The notes under the pieces were generated by a model. The model ran no database searches and was not told the DNA's origin. It was given only the letters and a program-made list of their open reading frames with translations. A stretch of 64,000 bases of DNA from Pseudobutyrivibrio sp. (lineage in GTDB: Bacteria > Bacillota > Clostridia > Lachnospirales > Lachnospiraceae), in NCBI RefSeq assembly GCF_017471675.1, contig NZ_JAFUSK010000022.1:1-64000 (forward strand), in the 5' to 3' direction. Positions 1-8,739 of the stretch are shown here, one piece after another (the first letter of the stretch is position 1; each line of letters starts with the position of its first letter). Position numbers and translations under genes: made by a program.

Positions 1-531
1 AAGGTTGAGAGAGATATCTTTTCAAAAGCTGAGATTGACAGGCTATGGGAACTCAAGGATGATCCGTTCTACCAGACAGTACTGATGCTGATTTACAACG
101 GCTGTAGAATATCTGAACTACTGGATTTGGAAAAGAAAAATGTTCATCTTGAAGAACAGTATTTCGATGTGATACTAAGTAAGACTGAAAATGGTATCAG
201 AAAGGTTCCTATAGCAGATAAGGTTCTACCATTCTACAAAGCCTGGTATGAATCCTCTGATTGTGAGTACCTTCTTCACACCGATGACAACAAAAAATTC
301 ACCTACAGAAACTATAAAGACAGCTACTGGACACCACTAATAGAAAACCTTGGGATGGAGCACAATCCTCATGATACTCGGCACACCTGCATATCAATGC
401 TGGCGGAAGCTCATGTGGATCCTACAATGATTAAGAAAATCGTAGGACACTCCGGAGCAATGTCTCTGACAGAGAAAGTGTACACACACCTTGATATCCA
501 GTCTCTGGTAGAAGCAATAAATAAAATCTAA
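1..531 (+). CDS. Tyrosine recombinase/integrase, C-terminal part (5' truncated by window)
   Basis: The frame is open from base 1, so the N-terminal SAM-like domain lies outside the window and only the catalytic domain is seen. The tyrosine-recombinase signature is present in order: Arg in NGCRISELL, the HDTRH box, GHS and the nucleophile Tyr in VYTHL close to the C-terminus. Such enzymes cut and rejoin DNA through a 3'-phosphotyrosine and move phages, ICEs or other islands. It converges on rpsI with about 150 bp between stops, so the left edge of the window may be the end of an element integrated beside rpsI. A XerC/D-like housekeeping enzyme is less likely in this place but cannot be excluded without the N-terminus. 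Confidence 0.85.
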   Translation, partial: KVERDIFSKAEIDRLWELKDDPFYQTVLMLIYNGCRISELLDLEKKNVHLEEQYFDVILSKTENGIRKVPIADKVLPFYKAWYESSDCEYLLHTDDNKKFTYRNYKDSYWTPLIENLGMEHNPHDTRHTCISMLAEAHVDPTMIKKIVGHSGAMSLTEKVYTHLDIQSLVEAINKI

Positions 532-620
532 GACTTGATAATTTTGCTGTCTACCTGCTGTTTACTCGCTGTTTACGGTACAAAATTTTCTGCGTTTCAC
601 CACAACTGAATACAATTATA

Positions 621-661
621 GATAAAAGAAAAACCCCAGAAACACTGAGTTTCTGAGGTTT
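621..661 (-). terminator. Rho-independent terminator after rpsI
   Basis: A 12-bp stem (AAACCTCAGAAAC pairing with GTTTCTGGGGTTT on the minus strand) is followed by a T-rich run. It ends the rplM-rpsI transcript and sits between the convergent integrase and rpsI stops. Confidence 0.85.
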
Positions 662-687
662 GTAAATTCTTTTTGAATCTCGAAAGA

Positions 688-1086
688 TTATCTCTTTGAG
701 AACTGTGGTGCGCGACGAGCAGCCTTTAAGCCGTACTTCTTACGCTCCTTCATACGTGGGTCTCTTGTGAGGAATCCAGCAGCCTTAAGTGTAGGTCTGT
801 ACTCAGCATCTACCTCAAGGAGTGCACGTGAGATACCGTGTCTGATAGCACCAGCCTGACCAGTGTATCCGCCACCCTTTACGTTAACGATAACATCAAA
901 CTTATCTACAGTACCTGTAGCTACAAGTGGCTGACGAACAACTACCTTTAATGTCTCAAGACCAAGGTACTCGTCGATATCTCTCTTATTTATTGTAATC
1001 TTGCCTGTGCCAGGTACAAGATATACTCTAGCAACTGAAGACTTTCTTCTACCAGTTCCATAATACTTTGTTGTATTCTTAGCCAT
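688..1086 (-). CDS. rpsI: 30S ribosomal protein S9
   Basis: The 132-residue protein has the S9 hallmarks: [14 protein letters not shown] near the N-terminus, [15 protein letters not shown] in the middle and the basic C-terminal tail ending PQFSKR that reaches the P-site tRNA. Length is normal for the family. It follows rplM by 13 bp, the near-universal L13-S9 pair, and both are read from the promoter at 1657-1685. The tail is intact, so whatever element lies to the left has not disrupted it. Confidence 0.98.
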   Translation of the reverse strand: MAKNTTKYYGTGRRKSSVARVYLVPGTGKITINKRDIDEYLGLETLKVVVRQPLVATGTVDKFDVIVNVKGGGYTGQAGAIRHGISRALLEVDAEYRPTLKAAGFLTRDPRMKERKKYGLKAARRAPQFSKR

Positions 1087-1099
1087 GATCTACCTCCTA

Positions 1100-1528
1100 T
1101 TAAAATGTAAGCACTTCTGGCTTCTGTGCCTGCTGCTTGTGATCTGGTCCAGCGTAAACAAAAAGCTTTGTGTACATCTGACGTCCAAGTGGTCCCTTTG
1201 GAAGCATGCCCTTAACAGCGTGCTCGATAACTCTCTCTGGATGTGTGTTAAGCATTTCCTTAAGAGTTGTCTCTTTCATACCACCAACGTAATCAGAGTG
1301 ATGATAGTAAACCTTCTGATCAAGCTTCTTACCTGTAACCTTAATCTTCTCTGCATTAACTACGATAACATAGTCACCACAATCAGCGTGTGGAGTGAAG
1401 ACTGGCTTATTCTTACCTCTTAAAACCTTTGCAACTTCTGCTGAGAGGCGACCAAGTGTCTGTCCCTCTGCATCAACTACATACCATTTTCTCTCAAGCT
1501 GAGATGGGTTTGGCATATAAGTATTCAT
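1100..1528 (-). CDS. rplM: 50S ribosomal protein L13
   Basis: The 142-residue product carries the L13 core: [29 protein letters not shown], a [12 protein letters not shown] stretch and the [18 protein letters not shown] signature. It is an early-assembly 50S protein. A GGAGG ribosome binding site lies 6-8 bases before the ATG. About 120 nt of transcribed leader precede the gene, a place where Firmicutes often carry an autoregulatory L13 leader. Confidence 0.98.
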   Translation of the reverse strand: MNTYMPNPSQLERKWYVVDAEGQTLGRLSAEVAKVLRGKNKPVFTPHADCGDYVIVVNAEKIKVTGKKLDQKVYYHHSDYVGGMKETTLKEMLNTHPERVIEHAVKGMLPKGPLGRQMYTKLFVYAGPDHKQQAQKPEVLTF

Positions 1529-1656
1529 GAGAATTCCTCCTTAAATAAATCTGTAAAAGATTCCTGCCGGTGATGTCCGGGCACCTGCATGGAATGTTAT
1601 AGTAAACTTGTCTCTGGGCTAATAGACACAAGTCTCCTTACTACATCAACTGCTAT
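1529..1656 (-). promoter_or_regulatory. Transcribed leader of rplM-rpsI, possible L13 leader RNA
   Basis: Between the promoter and the L13 ribosome binding site lie about 120 nt that can fold: ACTTGT pairs with ACAAGT around 1600-1630, and TGCCCGG pairs with CCGGCA around 1565-1585, just before the gene. Firmicutes are known to carry a structured L13 leader for autogenous control. The assignment here comes from position and hairpins only; no covariance model was run. Confidence 0.4.
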
Positions 1657-1685
1657 ATTGTACAATAGAGTTTAATATCCGTCAA
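1657..1685 (-). promoter_or_regulatory. SigmaA promoter of rplM-rpsI
   Basis: On the minus strand TTGACG (1680-1685) and TACAAT (1657-1662) are separated by exactly 17 bp, close to consensus. It lies in the gap between truA and rplM, so the ribosomal pair has its own promoter even though the ecf-truA genes upstream are co-directional. Confidence 0.85.
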
Positions 1686-1705
1686 TAATTAATTTGACTT
1701 TATTT

Positions 1706-2443
1706 TTATTCTAAATATTCAATTCCTATCATGGTAAGACCATGGGCTGGGGCTGTTGGGCCAGCGAGCTCGCGGTTGCGACCACGGAAAATTTCAAGCA
1801 TGTACATAGGCTCCATCTCACCTGCTCCTACCTTAATAAGGGTGCCGGCTATGATACGGACCATGTTGTAAAGGAAGCCATCTCCTGTAAGGCGTATGTG
1901 GATTACATCATCTTCCCTGTACACCTTAGCAGTGTAGATGGTTCGGACACGGGATTTAACCTGTGCCTTCACTGATGAGAAAGATGTAAAATCGTGCTGA
2001 CCGATAAGATAAGCAGCTGCTTCATTCATCTTGTCCACATCCAAATCATAATAGTAATGGAAAGTATCCTTGCGCTTTGTTGGGTCTGGCATCTTGCGAT
2101 TTAAAATCTTGTATTCGTATGTCTTGCGACAGGCTGCATATCTAGGATGAAAATCATCCTCCACCTGGCAGGAATACTGAACAACAATATCATCAGGCAA
2201 ACGCTGATTAAGAGCGAAGCTAATTTTGTCAGCTGGCATTCTGGAATTAGTGTCAAACACTGCCACATTTCCAAGAGAATGCACACCTGCATCTGTACGG
2301 CTGGCGCCCATTATTGAAATAGGCTCCTGCAAAAGATCAGTCAAAGCCTCGTTTAACTTCTGTTCAATTGTCACTCCGTTAGGCTGAATCTGCCAGCCGC
2401 TATAGTTAGACCCGTCATAGGCCACTACTATCATTACTCTCAT
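1706..2443 (-). CDS. truA: tRNA pseudouridine(38-40) synthase TruA
   Basis: The 245-residue protein opens with VAYDGSNYSGWQIQPNG and contains the catalytic-loop motif MGASRTDAGVHS with the essential Asp. FLYNMVRIIAGTL is the conserved late motif. TruA isomerises uridines 38-40 in the anticodon arm. It starts 1 bp after the ecfT stop, so the two are translationally coupled. The order ecfA-ecfT-truA-rplM-rpsI is a conserved Firmicutes neighbourhood. Confidence 0.97.
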   Translation of the reverse strand: MRVMIVVAYDGSNYSGWQIQPNGVTIEQKLNEALTDLLQEPISIMGASRTDAGVHSLGNVAVFDTNSRMPADKISFALNQRLPDDIVVQYSCQVEDDFHPRYAACRKTYEYKILNRKMPDPTKRKDTFHYYYDLDVDKMNEAAAYLIGQHDFTSFSSVKAQVKSRVRTIYTAKVYREDDVIHIRLTGDGFLYNMVRIIAGTLIKVGAGEMEPMYMLEIFRGRNRELAGPTAPAHGLTMIGIEYLE

Positions 2444-2444
2444 A

Positions 2445-3245
2445 TTATAAAACTACCTTTACTGCATAAAAAATGATTATGTATGCTACTATACAAATGT
2501 ACGCTCTCTGGTCAAGTGAGCTGTATTTAAGCGGGCGCATCTTAGTTCTGCCCTCGCCACCATTGTAGCATCTTGCTTCCATTGCATAAGACAAATCGTT
2601 AGCACGTCTGAAGGCTGATACGAAAAGTGGAACCAGAAGTGGTACCATATTCTTAGCCTTCTTAATAAGACCACCTGTCTCAAAATCAGCACCTCGAGCC
2701 ATCTGAGCCTTCATGATTTTATCAGTTTCCTCAATGAGGATTGGAATAAATCTAAGGGCTATAGACATCATCATCGAAATCTCATGCACTGGAACATTAA
2801 ACTTCTTAAGAAAACCTAAGGATTTCTCCAATCCGTCTGTAAGCTGATTTGGTGTGGTTGTAAGTGTCATAACTGATGTGCCGATAATAAGAAGAATCAT
2901 ACGGCTAGTCATAAGCACTGCGTTCTTAAGTCCCACATCACTAATCTTTAAAAAGCCAAATGAAAATATGGTGATTCCAGGTGTTAAAAACAAATTAAAC
3001 AAGCCTGCTATTATAAGAAGCACCACAATAGACCTAAGTCCCTTTACCATAAAAGAAAAAGGTACATGGCTCATTTTTATAATTCCAATTAATGTAAGCA
3101 AAACTATTGCGAATAAAACAACATTATCCACAGAAAACAAAGTGATTATAAAAACCAATGTGGAAAACAGCTTCACTCTTGGGTCTAATGAGTGGAGAAT
3201 GGACTTTGCTGGATAATATTGTCCTAATGTAATTTCTCTAAGCAT
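2445..3245 (-). CDS. ecfT: ECF transporter transmembrane component EcfT
   Basis: This 266-residue integral membrane protein has several hydrophobic segments and the two Ala-Arg signatures used to couple to the ATPases: QMARGADFETGG and MEARCYNGG near the C-terminus. It is the shared T-component of a group II energy-coupling-factor importer, serving several vitamin or metal S-components encoded elsewhere. It lies directly downstream of the fused ATPase gene and upstream of truA. No S-component gene is visible in the window, as expected for group II systems. Confidence 0.95.
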   Translation of the reverse strand: MLREITLGQYYPAKSILHSLDPRVKLFSTLVFIITLFSVDNVVLFAIVLLTLIGIIKMSHVPFSFMVKGLRSIVVLLIIAGLFNLFLTPGITIFSFGFLKISDVGLKNAVLMTSRMILLIIGTSVMTLTTTPNQLTDGLEKSLGFLKKFNVPVHEISMMMSIALRFIPILIEETDKIMKAQMARGADFETGGLIKKAKNMVPLLVPLFVSAFRRANDLSYAMEARCYNGGEGRTKMRPLKYSSLDQRAYICIVAYIIIFYAVKVVL

Positions 3246-3291
3246 ATTTATAAATTCCTTTTTAAGTCAAATCCAAAACTGGTATCTGCTA

Positions 3292-5055
3292 TTAATTCAA
3301 GGCTTTTAAAATAGATTCTGTAGCCTCTGCCACTGTGGTAGCAGAAGAATCTACATCAAAGCCTGCCTCTATTAAATCGTTCATCACATAAGTAACCTGT
3401 GGTGCTGCAAGCCCCATCTTCTCAAGCTCCTTGTAATGAGCAAAAACCTCCTTAGGTGTGCCATCAAATGCAGGCCGTCCGCTGTCCATTACGATAATTC
3501 TATCTACGTAATTAGCAACATCCTCCATTGAATGGGATACAAGGATAACTGTATCGCCTCTCTTTTCATGCATATCCTTTATAAGGCCAAGGATATCATC
3601 ACGTCCCTTAGGGTCAAGACCTGCTGTTGGCTCATCCAAAATAAGTACTGCCGGCTTCATAGCAATAACACCTGCTATTGCAGCTCTTCTCTTCTGTCCA
3701 CCTGAAAGCTCAAATGGAGAAGCAAGATACAGCTCCTCAGGAAGCTTAACAAGGCTAAGAGCCTCGTATGCACGCTTTATCTGTTCCTTTTCGTCTAAGC
3801 CCTGATTCTTAGGGCCAAACTGAACATCCTTAAATACTGTAGTTTCAAAAAGCTGATGCTCAGGATACTGGAACACCATTCCTACCTGAGTACGCAAATC
3901 CTTTATATCAAAATCCTTATCGTAAATGTCCTGACCACGATAATAGATGTGACCTTCTGTAGCCTTGATAAGCCCGTTTAAATGCTGCACAAGTGTGGAC
4001 TTGCCACTACCTGTGTGACCGATAATGCCAATAAACTCACCTTCTTTTATAGAAAGGCTAACATCATCTAAGGCTGTCACCTCGTAGGCTGTTCCTGGTG
4101 AATACTTATATGATGCATGGTCAAGAATGAGTACATTGTCACCAAATGATTTTTTATCTTCTGGCTGTGATGCAACTGGTGTCTGACCTGCTGCTAACTT
4201 GCGTAGGTTTAATTTAGTAAGAGCCTCTATCAGTTCCTTTCTTGTAAGAATACATTCTGGAATCTGAAGACCAGCCTTTCTAAGCTCATGTGCCAAAAGA
4301 GTAACCTGTGGTACATCAAGACTGTGCTCCTTAAGAAGCTCCACATCCTTGAATATCTCTCTTGGAGTGCCCTCCATAAAGACCTTACCCTTTTCCATTA
4401 CGAAAACATAATCGGAATCAACAACCTCTTCCATGTAATGAGTAATAAGGATTACAGTGATTCCCTTTTCACGGTTAAGGGTATGAACAGCCCTAAGTAC
4501 ATCGGCCCTACCATCAGGGTCAAGCATGGCTGTTGGCTCATCTAAGATGATGCACTTTGGCTCCATAGCCATAACGCCTGCAATTGCCACACGCTGCTTT
4601 TGTCCACCTGAAAGCTTGTTAGGTGAATGATTACGATATTTTTGCATTCCCACCATCTTAAGAGATTTGTCCACACGAACAAGAATCTCCTCTGTTGGAA
4701 CGCCGATATTTTCCGGACCAAAAGCTACATCCTCATCAACAACAGATGCAATAATTTGGTTGTCTGGATTTTGGAAAACCATGCCTGCTGTTTGACGCAC
4801 TGCAAATGTATACTCATCGTCAGATGTATTCATTTCATCTACCCAGATGGTGCCCTCTGATGGAGTAAGAAGTGCATTGATGTGCTTGGCGAATGTAGAC
4901 TTACCAGAGCCATTATGTCCTAAAATAGAAATAAACTGACCTGGCTCTACATTAAGATTAACGTGATCAAGGGCAGTCTGAATGCTTTCAACATTGCCCT
5001 CTTCATCACGTCTTATATATTCATGTACTAAATCTTTAGATCTGATAATTGACAT
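3292..5055 (-). CDS. Fused EcfA1-EcfA2 double ATPase of ECF transporter
   Basis: The 587-residue chain contains two complete ABC ATPase domains. Domain 1 has Walker A GHNGSGKS at residues 46-53, signature LSGGQKQR near 148 and Walker B CIILDEPTAMLDP near 168. Domain 2 has Walker A GHTGSGKS at 346-353, LSGGQKRR near 450 and VLILDEPTAGLDP near 470. Each resembles a full EcfA of about 280 residues. The join lies near residues 270-305 and is rich in Lys, Gln and Pro. In most Firmicutes ecfA1 and ecfA2 are separate adjacent genes, so this is a head-to-tail fusion that fixes the heterodimer in one chain. The N-terminal half should be the EcfA1 equivalent by gene order. Confidence 0.93.
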   Translation of the reverse strand: MSIIRSKDLVHEYIRRDEEGNVESIQTALDHVNLNVEPGQFISILGHNGSGKSTFAKHINALLTPSEGTIWVDEMNTSDDEYTFAVRQTAGMVFQNPDNQIIASVVDEDVAFGPENIGVPTEEILVRVDKSLKMVGMQKYRNHSPNKLSGGQKQRVAIAGVMAMEPKCIILDEPTAMLDPDGRADVLRAVHTLNREKGITVILITHYMEEVVDSDYVFVMEKGKVFMEGTPREIFKDVELLKEHSLDVPQVTLLAHELRKAGLQIPECILTRKELIEALTKLNLRKLAAGQTPVASQPEDKKSFGDNVLILDHASYKYSPGTAYEVTALDDVSLSIKEGEFIGIIGHTGSGKSTLVQHLNGLIKATEGHIYYRGQDIYDKDFDIKDLRTQVGMVFQYPEHQLFETTVFKDVQFGPKNQGLDEKEQIKRAYEALSLVKLPEELYLASPFELSGGQKRRAAIAGVIAMKPAVLILDEPTAGLDPKGRDDILGLIKDMHEKRGDTVILVSHSMEDVANYVDRIIVMDSGRPAFDGTPKEVFAHYKELEKMGLAAPQVTYVMNDLIEAGFDVDSSATTVAEATESILKALN

Positions 5056-5064
5056 TGGTACCCA

Positions 5065-5562
5065 CTATTCCTTCCAGTTGAGTCTATGTAAATTACCCTC
5101 AGTCTCCAAACCGAGGAAGTCGTTTTGTCTCAGGGCCTCGTATAAAACTACTGCCACTGAATTTGATAAATTAAGTGATCTGATATCATGTCCCATTGGA
5201 ATACGAACGCAATTCTCCTCATTGTCTACAAGAATCTCCTCAGGGATACCTGCTGATTCCTTGCCAAACATTATGTAGCAGTCTGGTTCGTAATGAACAT
5301 CTGTATGTTTTCTTTTGGCTTTTGTGGTAGCCATATAAACCTTAGCATCTGGGTTCTTTGCCTTGAAATCTTCCCAATCATCATAACGGAAAACCTCTAG
5401 CTTATCCCAATAATCCATACCTGCTCGCTTCACTGTCTTATCTGTAAGCACAAAGCCAAGCGGCTCAATCAGATGAAGACGAGTTCCTGTAGCACAGCAT
5501 GTTCGCCCAATATTCCCCGTATTTGCAGGAATCTCAGGCTCATGTAATACAATATTTAACAT
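5065..5562 (-). CDS. trmL: tRNA (cytidine/uridine-34-2'-O)-methyltransferase TrmL
   Basis: The 165-residue SPOUT-class protein begins MLNIVLHEPEIPANTGNIGR and has FGKESAGIPEEIL and IPMGHDIRSLNLSNSVAVVLYE, the knotted SAM-binding motifs of the TrmL/SpoU family. It methylates the wobble ribose of certain leucine tRNAs. It ends 9 bp before the fused ecfA start, so the ecf genes may be read from its promoter. Confidence 0.95.
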   Translation of the reverse strand: MLNIVLHEPEIPANTGNIGRTCCATGTRLHLIEPLGFVLTDKTVKRAGMDYWDKLEVFRYDDWEDFKAKNPDAKVYMATTKAKRKHTDVHYEPDCYIMFGKESAGIPEEILVDNEENCVRIPMGHDIRSLNLSNSVAVVLYEALRQNDFLGLETEGNLHRLNWKE

Positions 5563-5597
5563 TTTAAAACCTCTAATCTGTGTTCAGAATGCTTCGC

Positions 5598-5675
5598 CTG
5601 TTACAGTAACAAGCATTATGATTTCTCCGCTCGGCAACACGCCTCCCTTGAGAAATATAATAGCTTGTTACTTAC
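5598..5675. repeat. Dispersed palindromic repeat, copy A
   Basis: Imperfect inverted arms GTAACAAGCATTATGATTTC and GAAATATAATAGCTTGTTAC flank a variable loop. Two more copies of the same element occur at 20493-20566 and, inverted, at 40970-41055; the arms are conserved while the loop differs. It lies upstream of trmL, in a 314-bp gap with no gene. Confidence 0.85.
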
Positions 5676-5758
5676 ATGCTTGCATTCTGTTCTTTACGTT
5701 ATTCTAATCAACTACGTATCGTAAACCGTACGAACAAAATCATCATAAACCTAACGAA

Positions 5759-5847
5759 CATAATTCAGTTAACAAAGTAAAAATGTTCTGAATGAGACAT
5801 TCTTAGTCGAATGAAGAATATTTTTACTTTGTTAACGTAGAATTATG
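5759..5847. repeat. Long inverted repeat downstream of the aminotransferase gene
   Basis: Arms CATAATTC-a-GTTAACAAAG continuing to 5784 and the exact complement 5820-5836 plus GAATTATG at 5840-5847 enclose about 35 bases. The central 17 bp of each arm pair without mismatch. It can act as a transcript end for the aminotransferase gene and shares the TTAACAA start with copy A, but is otherwise a different sequence. Confidence 0.8.
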
Positions 5848-5876
5848 CACACAGTCTACGCTGATTTGTGCTCAGC

Positions 5877-7046
5877 CTACGATTTACGTAGTTCGTCCAC
5901 AAATTCTTCGATGCGGTCCATGGCGCGCTTTAGGCTTTCAAGGGAATATGCGTAAGATATACGTACATTGCCTTCGCCACTTTCTCCAAAGGCTGTGCCT
6001 GGAACCACTGCAACCTCTTTCTCACGAAGGAGGCGTGTACAGAATTCTTCGGAAGACATTCCAAATTCTGCAATGGATGGGAAAATATAGAATGCACCGT
6101 ATGGCTCAAAGCATTTAATTCCCATTTTCTTAAAGCGATTAAGGAGATAACGACGTCTGTCATTATATTCCTCTCGCATGTGAGCAACATCCTCATCGCA
6201 GTCACGGATAGCTGTTACTGCAGCGTACTGGCTGGTGGTAGGTGCACACATAATAGCAAACTGGTGAATCTTAGTCATCTGCTTAATAATAACCTCTGGA
6301 GCACATACATAGCCAAGACGCCAGCCTGTCATAGCGTGACTCTTTGAGAATCCATTGATGTAGATTGTACGCTCCTTCATTCCAGTGAAGCTGGCAATGG
6401 ATACATGGCCTTCACCTGTATATGTAAGCTCACCATAAATCTCATCAGTAAGCACAAACAAATCGTACTTCTTAACAAGCTCTACAATAGGCTCCAAATC
6501 AGCCTTTTCCATAACAGCACCTGTAGGGTTGTTAGGAAATGGCATAATAAGAATCTTTGTTTTATCGGTGATTGCAGCCTCAAGCTCCTCAGGCTTAAGT
6601 CTGAATTCGTTTTCTTCCTTAAGAGCAATAGGAACTGGTACACCACCAGCAAGGATGGTACATGGTTCGTAGCTTACATAGCAAGGCTGAGGAATAAGTA
6701 CCTCATCACCTGGGTCAAGCATGGCACGAAGTGCAATATCTATACCTTCAGAACCACCTACTGTCATAAGCATCTCTGTAAGCGGATTATATTCAAGTCC
6801 ATAGTGACGCTTAAGAAAATCTGCAATCTCAACTCTAAGCTCCTTCAAGCCTGAATTAGATGTATAAAAGGTACGACCTCTTTCCAAAGAATAGATAGCC
6901 TCGTCTCTTACCTTCCATGGTGTATCGAAATCTGGCTCGCCAACACCAAGAGATATTGCCTCTGGCATCTCTGCAACTATATCAAAAAACTTACGAATGC
7001 CTGATGGCTTTATTTCTGTAATAGTCTGATTTAAAGGGTTTCTCAT
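5877..7046 (-). CDS. PLP-dependent class I/II aminotransferase
   Basis: The 389-residue fold-type I enzyme shows SLGVGEPDF, the FPNNPTGAVM loop, LTDEIYGEL with the PLP-binding Asp/Tyr and NGFSKSHAMTGWRLGY with Schiff-base Lys235. These are typical of the Asp/aromatic aminotransferase subgroup. Its start overlaps the Lrp gene stop (ATGA), so both are translated together. This Lrp-aminotransferase pair is common in Clostridia. The precise amino donor cannot be read from sequence; an alanine, aspartate or aromatic substrate are all possible. Confidence 0.93.
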   Translation of the reverse strand: MRNPLNQTITEIKPSGIRKFFDIVAEMPEAISLGVGEPDFDTPWKVRDEAIYSLERGRTFYTSNSGLKELRVEIADFLKRHYGLEYNPLTEMLMTVGGSEGIDIALRAMLDPGDEVLIPQPCYVSYEPCTILAGGVPVPIALKEENEFRLKPEELEAAITDKTKILIMPFPNNPTGAVMEKADLEPIVELVKKYDLFVLTDEIYGELTYTGEGHVSIASFTGMKERTIYINGFSKSHAMTGWRLGYVCAPEVIIKQMTKIHQFAIMCAPTTSQYAAVTAIRDCDEDVAHMREEYNDRRRYLLNRFKKMGIKCFEPYGAFYIFPSIAEFGMSSEEFCTRLLREKEVAVVPGTAFGESGEGNVRISYAYSLESLKRAMDRIEEFVDELRKS

Positions 7047-7525
7047 AGACTCACCTTCTCCCTCTCATCCACGTGCTTTTCTGCCATAATAATTCCGTGA
7101 TCCTTATACTTCTTAAGTACAAAGTTAGTCTGTGTGCTAAGCACTGAATCAAGTGGAGAAAGCTTAGCAGAAACAAAATCTGCAACCTCTCTAAGTGTAT
7201 GTCCCTCAATAGAAACCATGAAATCATAGCTTCCTGAAATAAGATAAACAGCATCTACCTCTGGATAATTATAGATGCGCTCTGCAACCTTATCAAATCC
7301 CATGCCGCGCTGAGGTGTAACTCTAACCTCAATAAGAGCAGACACCTTCTCAACGCTGGCCTTCTCCCAATTAATAAGAGTAGGATAACCGCAAATAATA
7401 TGCTCATTCTCCATGGCCTCAAGCTCATTCATAACTGTGGCCTGGTCGCAGCCTAGCATCATTGCCAAATCCTCTAAATCAATCTTACTATTATGCTCAA
7501 TATAAGTTAAAATCTTCTCTCTCAT
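7043..7525 (-). CDS. Lrp/AsnC family transcriptional regulator
   Basis: Start chosen at the ATG opening MREKIL because GGGGTG lies 6 bases before it; an in-frame upstream Met would add 19 residues with no matching homology. The remaining 160 residues have an N-terminal winged helix (YIEHNSKIDLEDLAMMLGCDQ is the recognition region, about residues 8-50) and a C-terminal RAM/AsnC ligand domain (VYLISGSYDFMVSIEG). It likely senses an amino acid related to its overlapping aminotransferase partner and binds near its own promoter. Confidence 0.88.
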   Translation of the reverse strand: MREKILTYIEHNSKIDLEDLAMMLGCDQATVMNELEAMENEHIICGYPTLINWEKASVEKVSALIEVRVTPQRGMGFDKVAERIYNYPEVDAVYLISGSYDFMVSIEGHTLREVADFVSAKLSPLDSVLSTQTNFVLKKYKDHGIIMAEKHVDEREKVSL

Positions 7526-7607
7526 TTTAATCACCCCTAAGTCCGTCAATTTCCATAGCCTATAAATATTATTATTCGCCACGCTTTCGCTCTTATTCGC
7601 TCATTGC

Positions 7608-7645
7608 CCTACATAAGATGCTGCTAAAGCACCATCTAAGTAGGG
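7608..7645. repeat. Palindromic hairpin upstream of the Lrp-aminotransferase pair
   Basis: CCCTACATAAGATGCTGC and GCACCATCTAAGTAGGG form a near-perfect 16-17 bp hairpin with a 4-base loop, between the divergently unrelated Lrp gene and the end of the AIR-synthase-like gene. It may serve as the terminator of an upstream transcript or as another repeat family. Confidence 0.65.
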
Positions 7646-7722
7646 ATGGCTCATCAAGGGCTCATAATAACATTTATAGTCTACTCCAATTGACTCATCT
7701 AAATTTGTTAGTTACTAAAATA

Positions 7723-8721
7723 CTATTTTCGTTCTACGTTTGGTACGGAATATAGTGCGTCGGCTTTGGGAGGTTCTAGGAAGCGAACCTCGTCGCCGCT
7801 GATAACGCGTTTATCGTTTGAAGAGTTGGACTTCCCGATAATGGCGGATGCTACCCCCGCTTCCGCAAGCTTTCTAACAAGTCCGTTGCCATCGTTTGTA
7901 GCTATTAGCATAGCACCTGATGAAATAAGCTCGTATGGATTGATACCAAAGAACTCGCACACTTCTATTGTCTCCTGCTTTACAGGAATAGATTTTAAAT
8001 CTACATCAAGGCCTACGCCGGAAGCTTCGCCCATTTCCCATAAGGCTCCAAATATACCGCCTTCTGTGATATCATGCATAGCCGCCACGCCATGCTCTAC
8101 AGCCACACGGCTTTCAGGAAGTACGCTTAAATATTTATCAAAGCTCTTTGCTGTATCTACAAGATTCTTTGGCAATCTGGTAAGAAGCTCTTCTTCGTGG
8201 TCCTTAGCAATAATAGATGTACCTTCAAGACCTATCCATTTGGTAACCACCAAGTCCATTCCAGGCTTGGCTCCACCTGTGGAAACCATCTGGCCCTTCT
8301 TTACCTTACCTACAGCTGTAACTGAGATAAGAGGCTGATTAACCACCTCTGTAACCTCTGTATGGCCACCCATAACCTGTACATTGTATCTTTTGCAGGC
8401 ATTATCAACCTGTTCCATAATAGCCTTTAGCTTGGCCTCACGCATTCGAGGGGTAAGCAGGATTGTAAGCAGGATTCCTATTGGCTCCGCCCCTGCGCTG
8501 GCTAAATCGTTGATAGATACAGTAACGGCAAGCTCACCTATATCTGAGGCTGTGCCTGTTATAGGGTCAGTGCTCATTACTATTTCTTCATCAGGGCCTA
8601 CCTGAAGGGTGGCGCAATCCTCACCGATGCTAGGACCACTACCTACCTCAGGACGTTTTACATGAAGTTGTTTTATAACTGAACGTTTAAGTACGCTTTC
8701 TTTAAGTTTTCCAATTTCCAT
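7723..8721 (-). CDS. AIR synthase-related / HypE-like protein
   Basis: The 332-residue protein follows the PurM/HypE/SelD fold: GPSIGEDCATLQ (ATP-binding Asp), STDPITG, SINDLASAGAEPIG and VMGGHTEVT, then a C-terminal half with HDITEGGIFGALWEM. It lacks the C-terminal Cys of true HypE and no hyp cluster is nearby, so a role in hydrogenase maturation is unproven. It ends a co-directional group with the VanW gene 18 bp downstream. The family is widespread in Clostridia with no settled function. Confidence 0.8.
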   Translation of the reverse strand: MEIGKLKESVLKRSVIKQLHVKRPEVGSGPSIGEDCATLQVGPDEEIVMSTDPITGTASDIGELAVTVSINDLASAGAEPIGILLTILLTPRMREAKLKAIMEQVDNACKRYNVQVMGGHTEVTEVVNQPLISVTAVGKVKKGQMVSTGGAKPGMDLVVTKWIGLEGTSIIAKDHEEELLTRLPKNLVDTAKSFDKYLSVLPESRVAVEHGVAAMHDITEGGIFGALWEMGEASGVGLDVDLKSIPVKQETIEVCEFFGINPYELISSGAMLIATNDGNGLVRKLAEAGVASAIIGKSNSSNDKRVISGDEVRFLEPPKADALYSVPNVERK

Positions 8722-8739
8722 AAGATTATTCCCTAAAAT

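Noticed and set aside
7766-8338. 190-codon open frame on the plus strand.
   Set aside because: It is antisense to the clearly conserved AIR-synthase-like gene and shows no motif; Ser/Pro-rich shadow.
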